The translations under genes and the position numbers were made by a program. Below, one piece after another: positions 17,582 to 26,267 of a stretch of 64,000 bases of DNA (position 1 is its first letter; every line of letters begins with the position of its first letter). The notes below the pieces were generated by a model. The model made no database searches, was not told where the DNA came from, and worked only from the letters and a program-made list of their open reading frames with translations. This DNA comes from Mesorhizobium sp. AR02 (lineage in GTDB: Bacteria; Pseudomonadota; Alphaproteobacteria; Rhizobiales; Rhizobiaceae): assembly GCF_024746835.1 (NCBI RefSeq), contig NZ_CP080531.1, forward strand, positions 3,596,001-3,660,000. The letters run 5' to 3'.

Positions 17582-18262
17582 TCAGGTCCGCGAGCCGTTG
17601 GTGGCAATCCAGATGACATGACGCGCGCCACGCTTGCCGTTGGCGCGCGTGTTGACCTCCTCGACCGCGAAGCCCGCCTGCTTCAGCCGCCTGACGAAGC
17701 CGCTGTCCGGTCCTTGCGACCACACGGCCAGCACGCCGCCCGGCTTGAGGGCACTGCGCGCGGCGCCGAGGCCTGACAGGCTGTAGAGGGCGTCATTGCC
17801 CTTGTGGACGATGCCTTCGGGGCCATTGTCGACATCGAGCAGGATCGCGTCCCAGGCTGCGGGCTCGGACCGTATCAATTGGCCGACATCAGTCTCCTGG
17901 ATGGTGACGCGGGGATCGTCGAGGCAACCGCCAAACACGTCCGCCATCGGGCCGCGTGCCCAGGCGACGACGGCCGGCACCAGCTCCGCGACAACGATTT
18001 CGGCATCCTTGCCGAGTTCGGCCAAGGCGGCGCGCAGCGTGAATCCCATGCCAAGGCCGCCGATCAGGATCTTCGGCTGGCGATGGTCCGCAATCCTTTG
18101 GCAGGACAGTTTCGCCAGCGCTTGCTCGGAGCCGCTGAGGCGGCTGTTCATCAGCTCGTTGGTGCCGAGCATAATCGAGAATTCGCTGCCGCGCCGTTTG
18201 AGGCGAAGTTCCTGCGCGCCATCCCCGGTCTTGGCCGAATCGAGCTGGACCCAGGGGATCAT
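17582..18262 (-). CDS. Spermidine synthase-like class I methyltransferase-fold protein
   Basis: A 226-residue Rossmann-fold protein similar to the spermidine synthase superfamily: glycine motif 'ILIGGLGMGFTLRAAL', acidic 'IVVAELVPAVVAWARG', and 'AWDAILLDVDNGPEG' near the active site. It lacks the N-terminal beta-strand tetramerisation domain of true SpeE, so polyamine synthesis cannot be assumed; a methyltransferase is equally likely. It ends 4 bp after the queuosine transporter gene begins its 3' side, so both share a transcript. Confidence 0.75.
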   Translation of the reverse strand: MIPWVQLDSAKTGDGAQELRLKRRGSEFSIMLGTNELMNSRLSGSEQALAKLSCQRIADHRQPKILIGGLGMGFTLRAALAELGKDAEIVVAELVPAVVAWARGPMADVFGGCLDDPRVTIQETDVGQLIRSEPAAWDAILLDVDNGPEGIVHKGNDALYSLSGLGAARSALKPGGVLAVWSQGPDSGFVRRLKQAGFAVEEVNTRANGKRGARHVIWIATNGSRT

Positions 18263-18265
18263 GGT

Positions 18266-18946
18266 CTAGGCCGCGACTGCCGGCTGGCTCCAGCGAGCGG
18301 CGAGCAGCCGGTAGGGGATGAGCGCGACCACGGCGATGATCAGCTTCACCGAGAGGTCGCCGAGCGCCCAGGAGACCCAGCGCATGGCGTCGACATGGAA
18401 GACACCCATCAACGGCGCAGTCTCGAGCGCAAAGCTGTCATTCGGGCCGGCGAAGGCAAAAGCGGCCGAGAAAGCGACGGTGAAAAACACCATGGTGTCG
18501 AACACCGATCCGACCAGCGTGCCGACGATCGGCGCCCGCCACCAGCTCTGCCGGCGCAGCCGGTTGAACACGGTGACATCAAGCAGTTGGGCCGACAGGA
18601 ACGCGGCGCCCGAAGCCGCGGCAATGCGCACCAGCCGGTCGGCCGCCGTCTCGAATTCGATCAGGCCATGGCGAAACAGGAAGGGCGGGACGAGGATCGA
18701 GCACACCACCGCCGTCATGAAGCCGACAAAGACGATCCGGCGCGCCACTGCAGGCCCGTAGCGGCGGTTGGCGAGGTCGGTGACCAGGAAGGAGAAGGGA
18801 TAGGTGAAAGCGCCCCAGGTGAGCAGGTCGGCCAGCGAGAGGCCGCCGACCTGGCCCTGCATCGGGAACTGCACGAGGATGTTCGACGCCACGACGACAA
18901 GCGCCATGGCGGCCACGAAGGGCAAATATCGCGAGAAGGAAGTCAT
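18266..18946 (-). CDS. yhhQ: Queuosine precursor transporter (YhhQ / VUT family, COG1738)
   Basis: Integral inner-membrane protein of 226 residues with about six hydrophobic segments ('MALVVVASNILVQFP', 'AFTYPFSFLVTDLANRRYG', 'LSAQLLDVTVFNRLRR', 'GTLVGSVFDTMVFFTVAF'). The 'TYPFSFLVTDLANRRYG' stretch is diagnostic. The family imports preQ0/preQ1 for the tRNA wobble base queuosine. The assignment is strongly supported by a preQ1-I-type riboswitch directly over the start codon. Confidence 0.92.
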   Translation of the reverse strand: MTSFSRYLPFVAAMALVVVASNILVQFPMQGQVGGLSLADLLTWGAFTYPFSFLVTDLANRRYGPAVARRIVFVGFMTAVVCSILVPPFLFRHGLIEFETAADRLVRIAAASGAAFLSAQLLDVTVFNRLRRQSWWRAPIVGTLVGSVFDTMVFFTVAFSAAFAFAGPNDSFALETAPLMGVFHVDAMRWVSWALGDLSVKLIIAVVALIPYRLLAARWSQPAVAA

Positions 18947-18972
18947 TTTTTTATCCTGGGTAATGGAACCAG
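18944..18972 (-). promoter_or_regulatory. preQ1-I-type riboswitch overlapping the start codon of yhhQ
   Basis: On the minus strand: stem P1 CUGG (18972-18969) / CCAG (18959-18956); a loop starting UUC and containing CAUU (18965-18962); then an A-rich tail AUAAAAAAA. CAUU is complementary to AAUG (18947-18944), which includes the AUG start codon, giving the pseudoknot expected of preQ1-I aptamers. The Shine-Dalgarno AGGA also sits at the P1 3' strand. Ligand binding would hide both SD and AUG. The gene it controls is a queuosine-precursor transporter, as known for this riboswitch class. Confidence 0.87.
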
Positions 18973-19055
18973 CGGAGCATCATACCGATCGGGGCGGTGC
19001 TCGCTTCGTAGTTGAGCACCGGATGTCGAACCTTGCGGATCTATCCGATGCCCAA

Positions 19056-19074
19056 GGCCAACAAGAGGTTGGCC
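19056..19074 (-). terminator. Hairpin after rpmB, possible terminator without T-run
   Basis: Minus strand GGCCAAC-CTCTT-GTTGGCC lies 30 nt downstream of the rpmB stop. There is no clear U-tract, so it may stabilise or partly terminate the rpmB mRNA ahead of the riboswitch. Confidence 0.4.
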
Positions 19075-19103
19075 CGGGCGGTCGTCCCCGCCTTTATCCG
19101 ATG

Positions 19104-19400
19104 TTACGCAGCGACCTGTTCGGCCAGCTTCTTGGCGATCTGCTTCTTCAGCAGACGCGCGCGCTGCGACAGTTCCTTGACGTCGGCCTTGGCCAGGAAA
19201 GCATCGAGACCGCCGCGATGTTCGACCGAACGCAGCGCGTTGGCCGAGATGCGCAGGCGCACATTCTGGTTCAGCGCTTCCGAAATCAGCGTCACATTGA
19301 CGAGGTTCGGCAGGAAGCGACGCTTGGTCTTGTTGTTAGCGTGGCTCACATTGTTGCCGGTCTGGACTGCCTTGGCAGTGAGTTCGCAGGTGCGGGACAT
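19104..19400 (-). CDS. rpmB: 50S ribosomal protein L28
   Basis: Large-subunit ribosomal protein of 98 residues, normal for Alphaproteobacteria. It starts [20 protein letters not shown] and continues with '[20 protein letters not shown]' and '[20 protein letters not shown]', the family hallmarks. The frame is open upstream to 19559 but the promoter lies there, so the ATG at 19400 is the start. Divergent from the DUF3108 gene. Confidence 0.97.
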   Translation of the reverse strand: MSRTCELTAKAVQTGNNVSHANNKTKRRFLPNLVNVTLISEALNQNVRLRISANALRSVEHRGGLDAFLAKADVKELSQRARLLKKQIAKKLAEQVAA

Positions 19401-19499
19401 AATTCTAACCTTCAATTCTCTCGGGACCTGCCAAACCTTTGTGCCCACGCCGGGTGGCGCGCGGTTCTGGTCAGGCGGCCTTATGGAAAAAGTTGGCGT

Positions 19500-19528
19500 T
19501 CCATAGTTGCATTTCGCCGGGGCGTCAA
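19500..19528 (-). promoter_or_regulatory. Candidate sigma-70-type promoter of rpmB
   Basis: Minus strand TTGACG (19528-19523), 17-bp spacer, TATGGA (19505-19500). The predicted transcript would begin about 90 nt before the rpmB start codon. Confidence 0.5.
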
Positions 19529-19658
19529 GCTCCGGCTTCGCCACGGAAGCGCCCGGCATTTCATATTAAGGCCGGATTTCATCCTATAAGCGGTCTCATA
19601 GGGACACGCCAGACCGGAGCCGCCCGCCTCCGGCCGAAATCAAGGATCCGATCCCGCC

Positions 19659-20447
19659 ATGCCTCGTTTGTCTCACGCGCTCGTTGCCGCGCTTGCCATC
19701 GCCTTGCCGTCCGCCGCGTCGGCGGCCTCGCCGCAGTCCTTCAAGGGCGAGTACACGGTCTCCTTCCTTGGTCTCTCGATCGCAAGGTCGACCTTCTCCA
19801 GCCATTATGAGAACGGCGCCTACGCGATCGAAGGCAGCGTGACCGCTGCGGGACTGGCCAAGCTGTTCGACGACACGCGCGGCACGATCTCATCCAAGGG
19901 CACGATTTCCGGCAAGAAGATGGTGCCGCAGGCATTTCGTGCCGATTACACCTCCGGCAAGAAGGCGTCGGTGGTCGATATCCGCTTCACCAATGGCGCG
20001 GTCACTTCGACGCAGGTCGTTCCGGCGCCAGGCAAGCGCGACCCCAACAATTGGGTGCCGATCGGTGCCGGCGACCTGGCATCGGTGCTCGATCCGATGG
20101 CCGCGACCGTCATCTATGCCGACAGCCTCGATCAGGTCTGCGGCCGCAAGGTCAAGTTCTACGATGGCGAGATGCGCGCCGACCTGACGCTGACCTACGC
20201 TTCGAAAGGTACGATCTCGGTGCCGGGCTATAAGGGTGACACCATCACCTGCCGCATGGGTTTCGAGCCGGTGGCGGGCTATCGCAAGGGTCGCAAGGCG
20301 CTCAACTATCTCCAGAACAAAAGCCGCATGATGGTGACGTTTGCACCGCTCGGCCAAACCGGAGTATATGCGCCGATCCACGCCACGGTGGGAACGCAGA
20401 TCGGCACCTTGACCATCAGCGCCGGGCGTTTCGAAGCGGTACAATAG
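19659..20447 (+). CDS. DUF3108 domain protein, periplasmic
   Basis: A 262-residue protein with a signal peptide (MPRLSHALVAALAIALPSAA, cleavage after ASA near residue 23). The mature part has the DUF3108 pattern: 'GEYTVSFLGLSIARSTF', 'NNWVPIGAGDLASVLDP', 'DSLDQVCGRKVKFYDGEMR' and 'TCRMGFEPVAGYRKG'. Function unknown; probably an envelope beta-sheet protein. The divergent pairing with rpmB is usual in rhizobia. It is followed 43 bp later by a drug/metabolite transporter gene. Confidence 0.85.
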   Translation: MPRLSHALVAALAIALPSAASAASPQSFKGEYTVSFLGLSIARSTFSSHYENGAYAIEGSVTAAGLAKLFDDTRGTISSKGTISGKKMVPQAFRADYTSGKKASVVDIRFTNGAVTSTQVVPAPGKRDPNNWVPIGAGDLASVLDPMAATVIYADSLDQVCGRKVKFYDGEMRADLTLTYASKGTISVPGYKGDTITCRMGFEPVAGYRKGRKALNYLQNKSRMMVTFAPLGQTGVYAPIHATVGTQIGTLTISAGRFEAVQ

Positions 20448-20490
20448 GCACGCCCCTGGAAATCGAACAGGCCGCGCCACGGGAGAGGAC

Positions 20491-21405
20491 ATGGCGCGCG
20501 CAACACTGATCGGCTTTTCGGCGGTTGCCATGTGGGCGCTTTTGGCGCTGCTCACCGATGCGTCCGGCAAGGTGCCGCCGTTCCTGTTGTCGGCAATCAC
20601 CTTCTCGATCGGCACTGGCGTCGGGCTTGTCGCGCGGCTGTTCATGCCGGCCGCCGGCAAGAGCCGGAAAATACCGCCCCAGGTCTGGGTGATCGGCATT
20701 GCCGGCCTGTTCGGTTACCACTTTTTCTATTTCACCGCTTTGCGCAATGCACCAGCGGTCGAGGCGAGCCTGATTGCCTATCTGTGGCCGCTGCTGATCG
20801 TGCTCGGCTCGGCGCTGATGCCGGGCGAAAAACTGGCGTGGAACCATGTCGTCGGCGCGCTGCTCGGCCTTGCCGGCACGGTGCTGATCGTCACCAAGGG
20901 CGGCGGGCTGGCCTTCGATGCGCGCTATGCGTTCGGCTACGCCATGGCCGCCGTCTGCGCCGTGCTGTGGTCGTCCTATTCGCTTCTATCGCGGCGCTTT
21001 CCGTCAGTTCCGACCAGCATCGTCACCTGGTTCTGCGCGGCGACCGCCGTGTTGTCGCTCGTTTGCCATCTGGCGCTGGAGCAGACAGTGCTGCCGGAAG
21101 GCGCCGGCCAGTGGCTGGCGGTGCTTGGCCTTGGCCTGATGCCGGTGGGCGCTGCCTTCTATGCCTGGGACATCGGCGTCAAGCGCGGCAATATCCAGGT
21201 GCTGGGCGCCGCAAGCTATGCGGCGCCGCTGCTGTCGACGCTGGTACTGATCGTCGCCGGCGTCGCCGAACCCTCACTGCGCATTCTCGCCGCCTGCGTG
21301 CTCATCACCGGTGGCGCGGCCCTGGCGGCAAAATCGCTGTTCCTGCGCAAGCCGGCTGCGGCTGAGGGCGGAGCCAGGGCATCCGAAAGCGGAGCCGGGG
21401 CATGA
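20491..21405 (+). CDS. EamA-family (DMT) transporter, YddG-like
   Basis: Inner-membrane exporter of 304 residues with ten hydrophobic segments arranged as two EamA repeats. The 'FGYHFFYFTALRNAPAVEAS' and 'LIAYLWPLLIVL' segments resemble the YddG-type aromatic amino acid exporter subgroup. The substrate is not certain. The C-terminal tail is soluble and Gly/Ala-rich. It overlaps the next gene by 4 bp (ATGA), indicating an operon with the YhhN protein. Confidence 0.85.
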   Translation: MARATLIGFSAVAMWALLALLTDASGKVPPFLLSAITFSIGTGVGLVARLFMPAAGKSRKIPPQVWVIGIAGLFGYHFFYFTALRNAPAVEASLIAYLWPLLIVLGSALMPGEKLAWNHVVGALLGLAGTVLIVTKGGGLAFDARYAFGYAMAAVCAVLWSSYSLLSRRFPSVPTSIVTWFCAATAVLSLVCHLALEQTVLPEGAGQWLAVLGLGLMPVGAAFYAWDIGVKRGNIQVLGAASYAAPLLSTLVLIVAGVAEPSLRILAACVLITGGAALAAKSLFLRKPAAAEGGARASESGAGA

Positions 21406-22076
21406 CGATGCCGTTTGCCGGCGGCATCGACGCCAACGCCAATGCGACGCTGATCTTCTCGCTGGTGGCGGCGGTGATCTACGCTTTCACGCTTGGCATG
21501 CCACCGAGCCTCGCCCGTTCGGCGGCAAAGACCCTCGCGGTGGCGATGCTTGCCGTGCTTGCGGCGTTGCAAGGCGGCCCGCTGCTGCTGGTCGCCGCCC
21601 TGGCGCTCAGCGCGGTGGGCGACGCCTTCCTGTCGCGCGACGGCGACAAGGCCTTTCTCGGCGGACTCGCCAGCTTCCTCGTCGCCCACATCGTCTACAT
21701 CGTGCTGTTCCTGCGCAGTGGTGGCGGGTTGGGACTGCTTGGCGCCGAATCCTGGCGCGGGGCGATCGCGCTGGCGCTGGCGGTGTTCGTCGTCGTCATG
21801 CTGGTGGCGCTCTGGCGTCGCGTCGGCCCCAGCCTGCGTATCCCCATCGCCGTCTATGTCGTGGCGATCCTGGCGATGGGCATGGCGGCGCTGACCACCA
21901 ACAGCGCCTGGGTTATCGGCGGCGCGGTGCTGTTCATGGCCTCGGACGGGCTGCTCGCCACGGAGAAGTTTCTGGTGGCGGCCATCTCGCCGCATCGTGC
22001 GTGGATGCGATTTGCGGTGTGGGTTTTGTACTACGCCGCCCAGCTGGCGATTACGCTGGGTTTCCTGCTGGGGTAG
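21402..22076 (+). CDS. Lysoplasmalogenase-like membrane protein (YhhN family)
   Basis: A 224-residue, roughly eight-helix membrane protein of the YhhN/TMEM86 family. Conserved features seen: 'LALSAVGDAFLSRDGDKAFL', 'GGLASFLVAHIVYI' and 'GGAVLFMASDGLLATEKF', which hold the acidic residues of the active site. In animals the family cleaves lysoplasmalogens; in this bacterium the substrate is unknown. Its last 26 bp overlap the end of the convergent cupin gene. Confidence 0.85.
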   Translation: MTMPFAGGIDANANATLIFSLVAAVIYAFTLGMPPSLARSAAKTLAVAMLAVLAALQGGPLLLVAALALSAVGDAFLSRDGDKAFLGGLASFLVAHIVYIVLFLRSGGGLGLLGAESWRGAIALALAVFVVVMLVALWRRVGPSLRIPIAVYVVAILAMGMAALTTNSAWVIGGAVLFMASDGLLATEKFLVAAISPHRAWMRFAVWVLYYAAQLAITLGFLLG

Positions 22077-22491
22077 GACTCCAGCCCGGTTCGGCCAGTT
22101 CGAAGGCGGCGAAGTCGAAACCCGGTGCGACGGTGCAGCTGACCAGCGTCCAGTCGCCCAGGCTGCGCGCCGATTGCCACCAGCCTGCCGGCACGACGAT
22201 CTGCGGCCGTTCGCCCGCCGCGAGCCCGATACCGAGCACCTGCTCGATCACGGTTGACCCTTCTTCCCACATCGACAGCGCCAGCGGCGCGCCGGCATGG
22301 AAATGCCAGGCCTCGGCGGCATCCTTGACCCGATGCCAGGCCGAAAGCTGGTGCTGTTCCAGCAGGAAATAGATGGCGGTCGAATGGCCGCGCGCACCGC
22401 CGGCTTCATCGCGAAAGGTTTCCGCGTACCAGCCGCCTTCCGGATGCGGCTTCAGACCAAGCATAGCGATGATTTCTGCTGAACTGGTCAT
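22051..22491 (-). CDS. Cupin protein (DUF985)
   Basis: A 146-residue single cupin. 'LKPHPEGGWYAETFRDE' at the start and 'STAIYFLLEQHQLSAWHRVK', 'EAWHFHAGAPLALSMW', 'VPAGWWQSA' are diagnostic for DUF985. The His and Glu ligands expected for a metal are in the second and third segments. The frame extends upstream across the gloB end, but the ATG at 22491 gives the correct N-terminus. It follows gloB with a 25-bp gap, likely co-transcribed. Function unknown. Confidence 0.85.
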   Translation of the reverse strand: MTSSAEIIAMLGLKPHPEGGWYAETFRDEAGGARGHSTAIYFLLEQHQLSAWHRVKDAAEAWHFHAGAPLALSMWEEGSTVIEQVLGIGLAAGERPQIVVPAGWWQSARSLGDWTLVSCTVAPGFDFAAFELAEPGWSPTPAGNPA

Positions 22492-22516
22492 TGGTCTCCG
22501 AAATCCCCCCGGGGGC

Positions 22517-23284
22517 TCAAAAATTATCCTTGCGCTTGCGGATCTCGGCGAACACCTCGGCATCCCCAGCCTTTTCCATGCCGAGATGCTTGCGGATCGC
22601 CGGGTCGTGCCAGCGCAGGAAGGGATTGGTCGACAGTTCTTCGCCAATCGTCGTCGGCAGTGTCGGCTTGTTGTTGATCCGCAGCGCCTCGATCCTGGCG
22701 GCACGCTCCTTCAAAGCCGAATTGGTCGGGTCGACGGTCAGCGCGAAACGGGCGTTGGCCAGCGTGTATTCATGGCCGCAATAGATAGACGTCGCGGCGG
22801 GAAGGGCGGCAAGTTTCTTCAGCGATTCGTACATCACCGGCGGCTTGCATTCGAACAGGCGTCCGCACCCCAGCGCGAACAGCGTGTCGGCGGTGAACGC
22901 CACCTTCGATGCCGGCAGATGATAGGAAACGTGGCCGGCGGTGTGGCCGGGGGTGGCGATCACCTCGATCCGTTCATCGCCGAGATGAAGGACGGAACCC
23001 TCTTCGACGGTTTCGTCGATGCCGGGGATCTTGGCCTTTTCCGCCTCCGGGCCGACGATGCGCAGCTTGAAGCGCTCCTTCAACGCCAGGTTGGCTTCGA
23101 CATGGTCGGCATGGTGATGCGTGGTCAGGATCATCGTCGGCGTCCAGCCGGTGCGCTTGATCGCGGCCAGGATCGGCGCCTCCTCGGGCGCGTCGATGAT
23201 GGCGGTCTGTCCGCTTTTGGGGTCATGCACCAGCACGCCGAAATTATCGCTGCGGCACATGAACTGTTCGATTTCGACCGCCAT
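22517..23284 (-). CDS. gloB: Hydroxyacylglutathione hydrolase (glyoxalase II)
   Basis: Hydrolyses S-lactoylglutathione to lactate and glutathione, the second step of methylglyoxal detoxification. The product is 255 residues, the normal size. The metallo-beta-lactamase metal motif THHHADH is at 55-61, further ligands are in 'ATPGHTAGH' and '[14 protein letters not shown]', and the glutathione-binding C-terminal domain has '[15 protein letters not shown]'. The frame is open well upstream, but the start at 23284 ([14 protein letters not shown]) is the family N-terminus. Divergent from a methyltransferase gene. Confidence 0.94.
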   Translation of the reverse strand: MAVEIEQFMCRSDNFGVLVHDPKSGQTAIIDAPEEAPILAAIKRTGWTPTMILTTHHHADHVEANLALKERFKLRIVGPEAEKAKIPGIDETVEEGSVLHLGDERIEVIATPGHTAGHVSYHLPASKVAFTADTLFALGCGRLFECKPPVMYESLKKLAALPAATSIYCGHEYTLANARFALTVDPTNSALKERAARIEALRINNKPTLPTTIGEELSTNPFLRWHDPAIRKHLGMEKAGDAEVFAEIRKRKDNF

Positions 23285-23330
23285 CGCGTCTCTCCATTTG
23301 TCGCCGCAGACATAGGGCGCCAGAGGGCGG

Positions 23331-23382
23331 ATGTCATCTACCGGGTGACGAATGTCATCCCCGGAGATGATGAATGTCATCC
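23331..23382. repeat. Three ATGTCATC iterons with about 21-bp spacing
   Basis: ATGTCATC starts at 23331, 23352 and 23374 (steps of 21 and 22 bp, about two helical turns). The last two are bounded by CCCCGG / CCGGGG and CATCC-GG-GGATG palindromes. The cluster lies between the divergent starts of gloB and the methyltransferase, a natural place for a shared operator. Confidence 0.5.
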
Positions 23383-23449
23383 GGGGATGTGTCGGCCGCC
23401 TCAGGGGCCCTTTGTTGAAACCTGCCGATATCACGGCTACATCCCTGAC

Positions 23450-24238
23450 ATGCATTCCGACATCGTCGACCTTCGCTCCTTCTATTCGACAACGCTCGGC
23501 CGGTTCGCCGAGCGCTCGATCACCATGGCGCTGTCGTCGATCTGGGCCACTGTCCCCAATGAACGGCTGGTTGGCCTCGGCTATACCTTGCCCTGGCTGG
23601 AGCGTTTCGGCTCCGGTGCCGAGCGGGTCTTCGCCTTCATGCCGGCGACGCAGGGCGCCGTGGTCTGGCCGGCGACGGGGCCGACGGCGACGGCGCTGGT
23701 CTTCGACGAGGAGCTGCCGCTGGTCGATTCCTGCATCGACCGCATGCTGCTCGTCCATTCGCTCGAACATGTCGAAAACCCGCGCGAGACACTGAATGAG
23801 ATCTGGCGGGTGCTGTCGCCGGCGGGACGCGTCGTCATCGTCGTGCCAAACCGGCGCGGTGTCTGGGCGCGCTTCGAGCATACGCCATTCGGCAATGGCC
23901 GGCCTTTTTCACGCGGCCAGCTCACCGAGTTGCTGCGCGAGGCCAATTTCACGCCCGCTTCCTGGTCGGATGCGCTGTTCTTCCCGCCATCGCGGCGGCG
24001 CTTCATGATGCGCTTCCACAATGTGCTGGAGCGCGCCGGCCGGCGGCTGTGGCCGATCTTTTCCGGCGTCATCGTCGTCGAGGCGCAGAAACGGCTCTAT
24101 CAGGGTGTGCCGGTGGTCCAGCGCGCGTCTCGCCGCGTCTTCGTGCCGGTGCTGTCGCCGCATGGCGCGACGCGGCTCGGCCGTCGGGCCGAAGCGACAG
24201 GCACGGCAGCGCCGTCTCGCCAGGTGAAACCTTCGTGA
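23450..24238 (+). CDS. SAM-dependent methyltransferase, class I (often annotated next to gloB)
   Basis: A 262-residue protein of the methyltransferase type 11 group. '[20 protein letters not shown]' and '[20 protein letters not shown]' are the motif IV and V regions. The glycine-rich SAM motif I is weak ('[13 protein letters not shown]'), as is known for this subgroup encoded beside gloB in Alphaproteobacteria. The long open frame upstream is not coding: it runs antisense through gloB. A possible role in protecting against reactive aldehydes is only suggested by the neighbour. Substrate unknown. Confidence 0.8.
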   Translation: MHSDIVDLRSFYSTTLGRFAERSITMALSSIWATVPNERLVGLGYTLPWLERFGSGAERVFAFMPATQGAVVWPATGPTATALVFDEELPLVDSCIDRMLLVHSLEHVENPRETLNEIWRVLSPAGRVVIVVPNRRGVWARFEHTPFGNGRPFSRGQLTELLREANFTPASWSDALFFPPSRRRFMMRFHNVLERAGRRLWPIFSGVIVVEAQKRLYQGVPVVQRASRRVFVPVLSPHGATRLGRRAEATGTAAPSRQVKPS

Positions 24239-24365
24239 TCAAGGCGGAAACTTTTCTCGCGCGGCATTTTTCCGACCTATCTGTCTCGCGGACTGGTTGA
24301 CGGGCGGCGGCTGTCGGCTCTCTTCATCCGGTTTCAGCTCCGCACTGAACGCAAGGACCTCTGAC

Positions 24366-26183
24366 ATGGCTGATCAACTGGACAATCCGGCCACCGTTCA
24401 GCCGGTCGCCGTGACCACCAGCCTGCGCGATCAGGTGGCGACGATCAAGCGGGCGCTGGTGGGATCGCCGGTCCGTAAGTGGCTGCTGTGGACGTCGGTC
24501 GGTATCATGGCCGTCATCATCGCGACGTCGATCGGCCAGGTCCTGCTCAACCGCTGGAACCAGCCCTTCTATGACGCACTCGCGCGCCGTGACATGGCGG
24601 CCTTCCTGCACCAGCTCCTCGTCTTTGCGATGATCGCCGGCGGGCTGCTGGTGCTCAATATCGGCCAGACCTGGCTCAACCAGATGATCCGGCTGAAGCT
24701 GCGCGAGGCACTGACGCTGGACCTGATCGACCAGTGGATGCGGCCGGCGCGCGCCTTCCGGCTGGCCAATGCGGGTGCCATCGGCGTCAATCCCGACCAG
24801 CGCATGCAGCAGGATGCCGCGCATCTGTCCGACCTGTGGACCGACCTTGGCGTCGGGCTCTTACAATCGCTCATCCTGCTGGTGTCTTTCGTCGGTGTGC
24901 TGTGGGAATTGTCTTCGGGCTTCGTCTTCCACATCAACGGCTGGTCGCTGGCCATACCGGGCTACATGGTCTGGGCTGCGTTCCTCTATGCCGGCATCGC
25001 CTCCTGGCTGAGCTGGCTGGTTGGACGGCCACTGATCAGCCTGAACAGCGACCGCTACACGCGAGAGGCGGAGCTGCGCTCCTCGATGGTGCGCGTCAAC
25101 GAGAATGTCGATGCCATTGCGCTGTACCATGGCGAGGATGACGCCAGGCGACGGCTCGAACTCGATCTTGGCACGGTGCTGGGCGCCATGCGGCGCATCT
25201 ATACCGCCCAGATCAACCTGTCCTGGGTGACCGACACCTATGGCTGGATCACCGTCGTGGCGCCGATCCTGGTCGCCTCACCGGTCTATTTCTCGGGCGA
25301 TATCAGCTTTGGCGGGTTGATGATGGCGGTCGGCGCCTTCAACCAGGTCCACTCTTCGTTGCGCTGGTTCATCAACAATATCGGCAGCATCGCCGACTGG
25401 CGCGCCACGCTGATGCGCGTCGCCGACTTCCGCATCGCGCTCGATGAAACCGATGTGCTGCACGACACCGAAAAGCGCATCACCTTCGATCAAAACGCCA
25501 ATGGCAGCCTGACATTCGAGAAACTCGAAGTGGCCTCGCCGGAGGGCTGCACGAAACTCTCCGACCAGCATGTCGAAATCCACGCCGGCGAACGCGTCAT
25601 GATCACGGGCGAGCCGGGCGCCGGCAAGACGCTGTTCTTCCGCGCCATTGCCGGGCTTTGGCCTTGGGGCAGCGGAAAGATCGGCTTGCCGGCCGGAGAA
25701 ACCCTCATCTTCGTGCCACGCGTGCCGTATTTGCCGGCCGGCACGTTGCGCGAGGTGCTCAATCACGCGAACGGGCATGCGCCCGCGGGTGATGCCGACA
25801 TTGCGGCGGTGCTGGCCGAAGTTGGTCTTGAACGGCTGTCGTCCTCGCTCGACCGCGTCGGGCGCTGGGACCATGAATTGGGCGATGACGAACAGCGTCT
25901 GCTGGGCGTGGCCAGGCTCGCCTTGCGGCAGCCGAAATGGGTGATCATCGACGAAGCGATGGACGCGTTCGACGGACCCGCGCTGCGGCGCGTGCTGGCG
26001 ATGCTGGAAAAGCATCTCAAGGGAGCCACGATCATCAACATCGGGCGCGGCCAGCACAACAACCAGTTCTTCCCGCGTGGCCTGACGATCGTGAAGGATT
26101 CGGGTGCCCCGGCGCTGAAACCCGCCCGTGTCAGGGCCGGCGCCATCGATCCGCCGCCGGTTGCCGCGCGCCGCAAGAAGTAG
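24366..26183 (+). CDS. ABC transporter, fused permease and ATPase (SbmA/BacA-like membrane domain)
   Basis: A 605-residue half-transporter. The N-terminal part (about 1-340) has around six membrane helices of the SbmA/BacA-like ABC_membrane_2 fold ('NRWNQPFYDALARRDM', 'WLNQMIRLKLREALTLDLI', 'RWFINNIGSIADWRATLMRV'). The C-terminal ATPase has Walker A 'GEPGAGKT' (about 416-423) and Walker B 'WVIIDEAMDAFD'. The canonical LSGGQ is replaced by 'LGDDEQ', usual in this YddA-type subgroup. It probably moves peptides or lipid-like molecules across the inner membrane as a homodimer. Starts at ATG 24366. Confidence 0.88.
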   Translation: MADQLDNPATVQPVAVTTSLRDQVATIKRALVGSPVRKWLLWTSVGIMAVIIATSIGQVLLNRWNQPFYDALARRDMAAFLHQLLVFAMIAGGLLVLNIGQTWLNQMIRLKLREALTLDLIDQWMRPARAFRLANAGAIGVNPDQRMQQDAAHLSDLWTDLGVGLLQSLILLVSFVGVLWELSSGFVFHINGWSLAIPGYMVWAAFLYAGIASWLSWLVGRPLISLNSDRYTREAELRSSMVRVNENVDAIALYHGEDDARRRLELDLGTVLGAMRRIYTAQINLSWVTDTYGWITVVAPILVASPVYFSGDISFGGLMMAVGAFNQVHSSLRWFINNIGSIADWRATLMRVADFRIALDETDVLHDTEKRITFDQNANGSLTFEKLEVASPEGCTKLSDQHVEIHAGERVMITGEPGAGKTLFFRAIAGLWPWGSGKIGLPAGETLIFVPRVPYLPAGTLREVLNHANGHAPAGDADIAAVLAEVGLERLSSSLDRVGRWDHELGDDEQRLLGVARLALRQPKWVIIDEAMDAFDGPALRRVLAMLEKHLKGATIINIGRGQHNNQFFPRGLTIVKDSGAPALKPARVRAGAIDPPPVAARRKK

Positions 26184-26267
26184 GCTGCTTTCTCTGGTTG
26201 CGCGCAAACCTTATTTCGCCGTGATCGCAATGGAAGATTTCCCGGAGAAACAACCCTGGCATTGGCC

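Noticed and set aside
17582..18262. True spermidine synthase SpeE
   Set aside because: The N-terminal domain and full length of SpeE are missing; only the Rossmann core similarity is supported.
22373..23449. Long open upstream extension of the methyltransferase frame
   Set aside because: The extension is antisense to gloB and the cupin gene; family similarity begins only at 23450.
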